DNA of 10,941 nt from Geosiphon pyriformis. Lineage: Eukaryota > Glomeromycota > Glomeromycetes > Archaeosporales > Geosiphonaceae. Shown piece by piece: positions 1 to 6,889 of the stretch. Position numbers and translations under genes: made by a program. How positions within the stretch are numbered: the stretch's first letter is position 1; each line of letters starts with the position of its first letter. The notes below the pieces were generated by a model, which ran no database searches, was not told the DNA's origin, and saw only the letters and a program-made list of their open reading frames with translations. Location: the NCBI GenBank assembly GCA_016748015.1, contig JAAOMT010000766.1:77064-88004 (forward strand), given 5' to 3'.

Positions 1-1419
1 AAAAAAAAAAACATTTCAACCCAAAAATATAACAAAAATGAATATACAAAAATACCAACAACTTCAATATTATATAAATACCCAATTGTTTAAGGAGAAA
101 TTATCTCAAAAGAAACAAACAACATAAAACAACAATTAAAATATTTTATCAATCATCAAAATATACTTTATCAGAAAAACAGAAAAAATCCAGACCAGTC
201 AACAAGAGTAATTACAGAACCAGAAAAAAAAACAATATTGTTCAACATGCACTCAGATCCAACAGCAGGACATTTTCATAAAGAAACAACCATGAAAAAA
301 ACTAAGAAAAGATACTATTGGCCATTAATGTATCCAGATATCATCCAGTATGTTCAAAACTGTAATGCTTGTTAGAGAAAAGGAGGAACAAAACTCAGTA
401 AACTATTGAGACCAATCAAAGTAGGACAACCATTCAATCACATTGGAATTGACTTAGTCGAACCATTAACAATCATCAGCAGAGGCAACAGATATATTGC
501 AGTAGCCATAAACTATCTCACTAAATGGCCAGAAGCAAAAGCCATTCAAAGAGCAGATGCAGAATCCATTGCTGAATTTGTTCATCAAGATCTGATCTGT
601 TGACACAAATGTCCAAAAGAACTATTATCAGATCAAGAAACTCACTTTGTAAATAGAACATTAGCAGAATTAAGCCAAAGATTTGGAATAAAAAAACCAT
701 TATCATCACCATACTATCCACAAACAAATGAGTTAGTCAAAAGATTCAACAGAACACTGTGTGAAGCAATAGCCAAAATCAGCCAAAAAAACCAGGACAA
801 ATGGGATTTAATTATATCATTAGTATTATTTGCATATTGAACAATAAAACAAGACACTACACAAACAACACTATTTGAATTAGTATATGGTAAAACAGCA
901 ATATTACCAGTTGAGATAGAAGTCAAAACATATTCAACAAAACCAATAACAGAAGAGAATTTCCAAAGAACATTGTTAAGAAGAACATATGACTTAATGG
1001 AGACATTAAAAAACAAATGGCAAAAAGCAGCTGATAACATCCAAAAGTTATAAGAAAAACAAAAAGAAAGACATGATAACCAACTACCAGATAAACCAGT
1101 TGAATTCAAGATTGGAGACAAAGTACTTCTACATTATACTAAGGCAGAAAAACAATGGAGTGGAAAATTTGACCCCAAATGGAACAGACCATTTTACATA
1201 GAAGAAATTCTTAAAAATGGAGCTTATAAATTGAGATTAAACAACAAAATCTTAACCAAAGCAGTACATAGTGATCAACTAAAACCATATCACCATATAG
1301 TGTCACCATTCACCAGTAATATTCTATAATTAAGAGTACAGAGAATATTAGTCCAACCAGATGAAATTTCATGAGATTTGGAACCAATCATAATCATTGG
1401 ACCAAACATGTAGAATTGA
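1..1419 (+). pseudogene. Ty3/gypsy pol C-terminus: integrase, inactivated
   Basis: One frame (codons starting at 1, 4, 7 and so on) reads through a retroviral-type integrase. An HHCC zinc finger lies at about 247-372, with the H-x-H part in SDPTAGHFHKET and the C-x2-C in NCNAC. The DDE core has Asp at 451 (GIDLVEP), Asp at 631 (LLSDQE) 59 residues later, and 35 residues on, at 739, Lys where the catalytic Glu is expected (NELVKRFN). A GPY/F-like module lies at about 1165-1240, with Arg for Gly in WNRPFYIEEI. In-frame stops at 91, 373, 601, 838 and 1051 fit C-to-T changes of Gln or Arg codons. The frame's true end is unclear: TAA at 1327, or TGA at 1417 if 1327 is another mutated Gln. Integrase would insert element cDNA into the host genome; this copy cannot. 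The upstream part of pol is outside the window. Confidence 0.88.
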
Positions 1420-1453
1420 ACAATAAAAAAGAGTATATAAAGACATAGTAAAC

Positions 1454-2113
1454 ATGACAAAAGACTTCAGAAAAATGGAAATCACTGACAATATCCACTC
1501 ACTAGCACAACAACTCTTCTAACTAATTCAACAACAGAATATGGAAATTACTATCAATTAACAAACTATTTGATATCAAGATACCAGAAAGACACCCAAA
1601 TACAAAAGTCAAAGAAAAACAGAAAATACTATCAACAAAATAGTTTTGAAAATAAAATTAGCAATAGAAGAACCATCAAGTGTCACCACATATCAAGAGT
1701 TGACCAAAGAAACTTGGAAATGATGAATACACAAATTTCCAAGGAACTTTTATTATTTCTATTTGGGATGGTACTTGAACATTCAGAACTTATACACAGA
1801 TAAAACAAAACAATTATTCAACACAACAATACTGCAACAACTGGAACAATTTGTGAGAAAGAACAATCTAACAACATAAGCAAGAGCCATCTATTGATTG
1901 CATGCTAGATTCCAAGACAGACCAGAAATTTTACTTAATCCAAAAATGGATTTCATTACAGTTAACCAAATAGGAAAGATAATCAACACCCAATTTGAAG
2001 AATTATAGAACAAAATAACTCAAGTAATTCTCGAAAAAGAAGTTCAAGAAATACTCAAAGACAGAGAATTAAAGTTAGGGGATTTGGAAAATCTTGATGG
2101 AGCTCAATATTAA
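1454..2113 (+). pseudogene. Third reading frame of the retroelement, unknown product
   Basis: An ATG at 1454 opens a frame of 219 codons ending at TAA 2111-2113, one base into the polypurine tract. It is in a different frame from integrase and sits where an envelope-like or accessory gene would lie. About eight internal stops interrupt it, each readable as a C-to-T or G-to-A change of Gln, Arg or Trp. Between them the protein is coherent: a Leu/Gln-rich start (MTKDFRKMEITDNIHSLAQQ), a Lys-rich middle, an aromatic patch (FPRNFYYFYLGWYLN) and a Glu/Lys-rich, probably helical tail (QVILEKEVQEILKDRELK). I see no signal peptide, membrane anchor or known domain, so envelope is not supported. I do not recognise the family. 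A chance open frame is the alternative, but its coherence across 660 bases and its exact fit before the polypurine tract argue for a real, decayed gene. Confidence 0.5.
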
Positions 2114-2127
2114 AAAGGAGGAAATAA
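2112..2127 (+). other. Polypurine tract before the LTR
   Basis: A run of A and G (AAAAAGGAGGAAATAA, with one T) ends directly against the TG of the LTR. In LTR retroelements this tract primes plus-strand DNA synthesis, and its position at the LTR edge supports the boundary call. It overlaps the stop of the third reading frame. Confidence 0.7.
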
Positions 2128-2518
2128 TGTTATTCATAGAATATAAGGAGTATATTAGCATATGAATTAGCCAATCAGAAGTAACCATAGTAAAGATGGA
2201 ATTCTAGGATTCTTGTATAAAGAATTGTAGGATTCTAGAATTCTAAGATTCCTTTCAAAAAAAATTGCAGAATTCCAGAAATTCCAGAATTCCTGGTGTG
2301 AAGAATTGAGGAATTAAAGAATCTCAATTTTGTATATATAGCAGTAGTATTAAAAGCAGAAAGAGACAAAATCTTTTTAGTTAAAGACCTCTTAGTTTAA
2401 GATTTAATCTAAGCAACTTTCTAATTCACAAATATCAAATAAATAATTATTCTCACAATTCCAAATCCACTCTCTACTATCAACACTTTATGTTAATAGT
2501 AATTGATACTTAATCACA
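2128..2518 (+). repeat. Long terminal repeat (single copy in the window)
   Basis: The proposed LTR starts TGTTATTC after the polypurine tract and ends ATCACA before a TTGG sequence, giving the usual TG...CA ends and 391 bp. It contains a U3-like part with repeated GAATTC palindromes (2195-2300), a TATA-like TGTATATATA (2331-2340) and AATAAA (2438-2443). No second copy is in the window, so the boundaries rest on flanking signals only. An alternative 3' end is TAACA at 2559-2563, which mirrors the TGTTA start. It serves as 3' LTR of the left copy and 5' LTR of the right copy. Confidence 0.65.
2331..2443 (+). promoter_or_regulatory. LTR promoter and polyadenylation signals
   Basis: TGTATATATA at 2331-2340 looks like a TATA box, and AATAAA at 2438-2443 like a polyadenylation signal about 100 bases later. 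That order (TATA, start, polyA signal) is usual for an LTR's U3-R part. In AT-rich DNA both motifs also arise by chance, so support comes only from their placement. Confidence 0.4.
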
Positions 2519-2533
2519 TTGGAACAATAGCTC
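2519..2533 (+). other. Possible primer binding site
   Basis: TTGGAACAATAGCTC follows the proposed LTR end directly. It begins with TGG, as expected for pairing with a tRNA 3' CCA end, and shares 11 of 15 bases with the TTGGTATCAGAGCTC form that many retroelements use for initiator tRNA-Met. In a decayed element the mismatches are tolerable, but the call stays tentative. Confidence 0.4.
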
Positions 2534-2661
2534 TTAATTACAGCTATTGATAGGATATTAACATTCATTGCCTTGGCTTATTTCTTTTAAATTTTTTTTA
2601 TTTCTGTTATTTCTTTTGTTTTACTAATTACTTGAAGATTAAGTGCTGAATTATTGATGTC

Positions 2662-4876
2662 ATGGATAGCCTGGTAAAAGACCCCAAAGGAAGAGTATAG
2701 GAATTAAGAATTTAAAAATAGCTTATCAAAAGAGCATCTTTGTTAAGATTACCAGCCACCATGCTAAGAAAAAAATTTGATGAAATTGCAATTTCGAGAG
2801 GCTACTAGGAAAGACAACCATTGAATCTTTGTCCATTATACAAAGAACTCCACAACAAAACCTTTAGATAAACAACACCTTCAGATATTACCAACAACAT
2901 TATTAATCGAGCACCAAATTATGGATTTGTTATTTGATTTGAGATCCCAAATAATCATCTGTAACACCACTAGTTATTGAGAAATAACCAACTCCAAAGA
3001 AAAAAAAGATAATGATCAAGAAATTAATAATCAAAACCCAATCTCAAAAAACCCAGAAATACAAACTCTGATTGTTCCAACTCCATAAAATTAGAACAAT
3101 CCAAACATCACTCTTATTGTTCTCCAAAACTTATCTCCAATAATTATGATTAATTTACTACTAAGTGCACCAATTGCTGAACAGCAACAACAACAGCCAC
3201 AACTACCATCTTAATAGCAACTTCAACAGCAACTTTAACAGCAACCATAATCATAACAACAACAACAACTACTATTAGCACCAATAACATATACACCTAT
3301 TGTAAAACTTGAAAAATTCACTGGCAAAGAGGATGATGCACAAGTATGACTCAATAATATAGAAAAAGTCATCACAGCCAATAAATAAGACAATGCCAGA
3401 GCATTATAGACAATTCCATATTTTCTTTAAAATACTGCTAATTCATTATATCAAAGCTTAATTTAGAAACCCCAAAATTTTAATGCATTCAAAATTAAAT
3501 TCTTGAAATATTTTAGTAACAATAATAGCATCAATTGTTTAGCCAATACTTTTATAACCATTAAACAAGGAAATACTGAAGCTGTCACTACTTATTTAGG
3601 ATGTTTCTATCAAAATCTGTACCAAATTCAAGCCATTGATGCTAATTATTTTACAGTAGCCCAAATTTTGAATCAGTTTATTTACAGATTACACAGTAGT
3701 ATTCTACAATGCATACATCTATTATATCCAACCACACTTCAAGCTACAGTTACATATGCCAGAGACTTTGAATCAGCTGAATTAGAAGCCAACTATGTTT
3801 AAATCATAAATTTAGTAATGAATAGATTATCTGACTTGAATTCCAAATTGAAACAATTTAGTAATTTCATTAATTAGAAACTTGAGAGATACTTAGCTAA
3901 TAATAATCAGACAATCTATTAACCTTTACAATGATGAAATAATTAAGGAAACTCTAATTATTTCCAAAATCAGTTATGACTATTATTATCAACTAATTAA
4001 TCATAACAACTAAAAACATGTATTTGTCATTACTATAAAAGACAAGATCATCTCAGAATAGATTGTTATGCCAAATTTGATAACCAATAAATGGAAAATT
4101 AATATAGAAACCTTAATCATCAGCTCCAAATCCTGAATTACTATTTATATCAAGATCAGTATTAGTCCTATTACTTACTAATAACATAACAAATATACTC
4201 ATCTCTAATATACCAAACTTTGGCATCTATAATATATCAACCACAGCCACAAATTATCTATCAATCTTAACAACTTTAAATACCACCCCAAATTTCAGTT
4301 CAGATAACACCCAGAAATCAAAGGCCAAGAATAACCTAAAATTGGAGATCAGTAATGATTGTTTATTAGCCGATTCCAAGCTTCTTAAACCAACTATTAA
4401 GATCATACTAGTAAAGTTTAAAAACTGGATATGTCCAAAACCCAAATTTCCAGAACTATTTAAATCTCTTAGTTAATCCAGAAAACATCTTACTTAACAA
4501 ACTAAAGCCCAATCAAAAGCAGCCACTCATCAGTAATATTCTATTAACAATTGTTACTGATGACAATTTATTAGAAGTCATCTTTCTCTTTGAACTTAAA
4601 AAACCAGCAACAACATTTCTATTTAATAGAGCTGCTCTTAATGCCAAACCAATTATGGCCATGTATACTAATGTAAAAATTGATGATCACTCTATCAAAC
4701 TGATCCTTGATAGCAGTTTAGCAGACAGCATTATTACTAAGCAATTTATGGACCAATTAGGTTACCGAATTGTTTATGCTGTCAGCACTAGGATAATAAT
4801 GGCTAATAGAGCAACAAAAACTTCAATCAGCAAAATTGACAACTTGTCTTTTGAAGTCAATGTAATTTGTACTTAG
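2662..4876 (+). pseudogene. Retroelement gag and truncated aspartic protease, inactivated
   Basis: A likely start is ATG 2662 (MDSLVKDPKGRV). The frame moves by one near an 8-A run at 3000-3007, after which one frame (shared with ATG 2921) is coherent to 4876. Order: Gln-rich spacer (3178-3280) with many CAA turned to TAA; a Retrotrans_gag-like capsid region (about 3300-3800, from YTPIVKLEKFTGKEDD on); a CCHC zinc knuckle at 4025-4066 whose second Cys is Tyr (codon 4034); and a retropepsin-like domain from about 4652 with the active-site motif as D-S-S at 4709-4717 where D-S/T-G is normal. Gag would form the particle, and the protease would cut the polyprotein. Roughly 30 in-frame stops are present. 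The protease breaks off soon after SFEVNVICT, so RT, RNase H and integrase of this copy are missing. Confidence 0.8.
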
Positions 4877-5751
4877 TTTAGATTATTTAGTTTAATGTAT
4901 TATATTAAATAGCATTTGAGTCTTATTCATAAAATATTAATAAAAAAAAAATTTTATATAAAAATTTTGTTTTTAAGAACTAGATTAATGAAACAGCTTT
5001 GATATTTGAAGATAAAAAAAGACTGTACTAATAGTAACTGATTTTATTTGTCATCTGACTAAAAAATATTATAGTAAATTGTAAAATTTTAAGTCAAAAT
5101 ATAGAATTAATATAAAGAAGTATAGATTAGTTGGTAATATAAAGATTTTGTCTAAGATACACAATGATCTGTCTGGTTTTCTGTCAGTAAAAGTGGCTTA
5201 TTTGCTTGGTATTATTAAGTCTTTTGTAACTAGTTTTGGTTTGTATAAAGCATGATTGTTTTTTCAGATTTAGATAATAGATTTGAAATTAGTGTAAATA
5301 TATAATATAGTCTTAATTGGTTCGAGTGGCCGGTTACGTGTAATAAGTGCATGAGTCATATTTAGTTTGAAACAAATAATAATAATTTTTGCATATTCGG
5401 TATAATCTAGCTACTAATTATTTTTGTACAATACAATTATAATATATTAAATATGGATTATGTAATAAACTGCCATTAAATTTATAACATAAAAAAAACT
5501 ATTAAAATTTAAAATAATATATAAATTGAATAATAAATTATTCTAATAATATATATGTAAAAAATATATGAATATTAATTTTTAATTTTAAAAATTCTCA
5601 GGATATTAAATAAAATTATATTATGTAAATTAAGTATTGTTATATTTATAATTAATAATTATAATTACTAAAATATATATGTTTATTAATTGTAATTAGA
5701 TTAATTATTTAAATTAAAAAAATATTTTTTTCGTTAAAATTAGACGCGCTA
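4877..5751. other. AT-rich intergenic stretch without a recognisable gene
   Basis: No convincing coding sequence, RNA gene or repeat array is visible. The first part (to about 5322) has no CpG that I can see and a T/G-rich + strand, the reverse of the A/C bias of the retroelement. Read on the - strand, about 5030-5270 gives a stop-broken open stretch resembling decayed coding DNA, which I cannot name. A small GC-richer island with CpGs lies at 5320-5345 (TTCGAGTGGCCGG). From 5400 to 5735 the sequence is extremely AT-rich simple sequence. A TGAGTCA motif at 5352-5358 is noted without assigned function. Confidence 0.6.
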
Positions 5752-5805
5752 TCACGTGAAAGCAGATCGGTAATCCAAATATCTGATTACTTAAAAGTCA
5801 CATGA
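5752..5805 (+). promoter_or_regulatory. Paired E-box-like motifs upstream of the complex I gene
   Basis: TCACGTGA at 5752-5759 is a perfect 8-base palindrome containing the CACGTG E-box. TCACATGA at 5798-5805 differs by one base and lies 46 bases downstream. The first is 112 bases before the proposed start codon at 5871. In yeasts CACGTG is bound by bHLH factors such as Cbf1; a regulatory role here is inference. Confidence 0.4.
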
Positions 5806-5870
5806 TAGTATATGAACGAAAATCTATTTTTAAAAAAATTGTATTTTTTTCTCAATTCATTTGGTTAAAG

Positions 5871-6688
5871 ATGAATACCATACAAAACCGTGACACATAT
5901 TCACCCAAGGATACTTTTAACCTCACTCTTCAAGGAGCACTAGTAGGGCTTGGATTTGGTAGTATCGTAGCAATCGTTCGGAATAAAGCAGCCTTAGATA
6001 AAGTTAATTCATTAGCCAGAACACGCCAGTCGATAGCTCACGTTGGTAAGTGCTTTAGAATATATCAATTTCTTTTTTCAAACAAACGCTTTTAAAGTTA
6101 ATGAATTCTTGTCTTTCATTGGAATCACTTTGAATTTTCGAGATGAATAAATTTCGAATTAATGAACAATTAACATTTGAATTAAAAATATAAAGTATGA
6201 TAAATTGGGATTTTTTCACGATTTGTTCAAATTTCAGCGTCAATTACAACTGTCTTCACAGCAACAACTTGTGTGACAGCTAATATACGAGAAACAGATG
6301 ATTGGATTAATAAAGCCTTTGGTGGTTTTGTTGCTGGTTTAATTCCGGGTTTGCGAGGTATTATTATTATTATTATTATTATTATTTACTTTATTTAAAT
6401 ATTATTACTAAAATTTAAAAAAATTCTTTGATTTTTTTTAGCTCAATCTTTTCCTTTATTGATTGGTGGTAGTGTCTTTTTAGGTATATGCATGGGTACT
6501 TATGATTATACTGGTGGTGTATTCGGCTTATTACGAGGAAAAACTGAGGTAAGCTTTTAACTATTTAAATGATTTTTTATGTTATATTATTTTATAATTA
6601 GTTCAAATCTTTATTTTTTTGACTTTTATAGGAGGAAAAAAATGCTTGGCGTCGTCGTCTTGTTAGAACTCCTCCAATTGAGAAATAA
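5871..6688 (+). CDS. NDUFA11: Complex I subunit NDUFA11/B14.7-like protein (Tim17/22/23 superfamily), four exons
   Basis: Exons 5871-6045, 6238-6357, 6442-6548 and 6632-6688 join to 152 codons plus TAA. Introns are 192, 84 and 83 nt, with donors GTAAGT, GTATTA, GTAAGC and acceptors CAG, TAG, TAG; phases close exactly. The protein has four hydrophobic segments (about residues 18-36, 58-76, 85-97 and 101-117) with Gly-rich faces, as in Tim17-superfamily inner-membrane proteins, and a basic tail (WRRRLVRTPP). TTCVTANIRETDDWINKAFGG recalls the conserved centre of NDUFA11, and the length is close to that subunit (about 140 aa in human). NDUFA11 is an accessory membrane-arm subunit of NADH:ubiquinone oxidoreductase. 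The start at 5871 is preferred over the in-frame ATG at 5802, which would add a Lys/Phe-rich leader. TIM22/TIM23 import subunits are the alternative. Confidence 0.8.
6359..6386 (+). repeat. TTA trinucleotide microsatellite in intron 2
   Basis: About 28 bases of perfect period-3 repeat, (TTA)8 plus partial units, begin within the second intron of the NDUFA11-like gene, right at its GT donor (6358). The donor reads GTATTA because the repeat starts there. Length variation would lengthen the intron without touching the frame. Confidence 0.9.
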
Positions 6689-6725
6689 AACTTTGAGAAA
6701 ATAAAAACTTTTTATTAAAATAAAA
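6684..6725 (+). terminator. Polyadenylation signals of the NDUFA11-like gene
   Basis: AATAAA occurs at 6684-6689 (overlapping the TAA stop), 6700-6705 and 6719-6724, in an A/T-rich 3' region. One of them probably serves as polyadenylation signal, given that the next gene's promoter must fit within about 165 bases. Confidence 0.45.
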
Positions 6726-6802
6726 ATTTTGATCAAAAATGGGTTTAAATTTTTTTAAGAAACTATATATACTTTTGCTTGTATTACTCTTAGTATGACA
6801 TG

Positions 6803-6810
6803 TATAAATA
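6803..6810 (+). promoter_or_regulatory. TATA box-like motif of the ChAPs gene
   Basis: TATAAATA lies 87 bases before the proposed start ATG at 6890, in the roughly 200-bp space between the two tandem genes. Position and match are good, but AT-rich DNA lowers the weight. Confidence 0.4.
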
Positions 6811-6889
6811 CCTAAATCTCATGATCCCAAAATAGGAAAGTACATATAGCACCATCATTTGACTCGGTAGAGTGTCCATTAACGAGAAA

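Larger units (their letters stand above)
1..4876 (+). mobile_element. Decayed Ty3/gypsy-type LTR retroelement array (two copies sharing one LTR)
   Basis: The segment reads integrase, extra reading frame, polypurine tract, LTR, primer-binding-like site, gag, protease start, all on the + strand. Integrase as the last pol domain, an HHCC finger before the DDE core and a GPY/F-like module after it place it in the Ty3/gypsy order rather than the Ty1/copia order. Because integrase precedes and gag follows the LTR, the left part is the 3' half of one copy and the right part is the 5' third of another. The + strand is A/C-rich and G-poor and almost without CpG. Every frame is broken by stops. The left end lies outside the window; the right end is an abrupt loss of recognisable protein near 4876. 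Reverse transcriptase and RNase H are absent from the window. It is very unlikely to be mobile on its own. Confidence 0.85.

Noticed and set aside
714-1121. Open frame of 135 codons on the - strand
   Set aside because: It lies exactly opposite the integrase core and C-terminal region. The real signal is on the + strand; scarcity of CTA/TTA/TCA in one frame opposite A-rich coding DNA leaves this frame open by chance.
1454-2113. Envelope gene, which would make the element retrovirus-like
   Set aside because: No signal peptide, transmembrane segment or Cys-rich pattern is visible in the frame.
3178-3280. CAA/CAG tract as a microsatellite or CRISPR-like repeat
   Set aside because: It is an imperfect Gln-rich coding spacer of gag with many CAA turned to TAA; there are no spacers or direct repeats of array type.
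1-4876. A genetic code with TAA/TAG read as Gln, suggested by many stops at Gln positions
   Set aside because: TGA stops also occur at Arg/Trp positions, catalytic and zinc-binding residues are lost by the same transition types, and the two host genes in the window end at ordinary TAA stops with no internal TAA/TAG. Mutational decay explains all of it.
5316-5340. tRNA T-arm-like GGTTCGAGT
   Set aside because: No acceptor stem, D-arm or anticodon arm can be assembled upstream.
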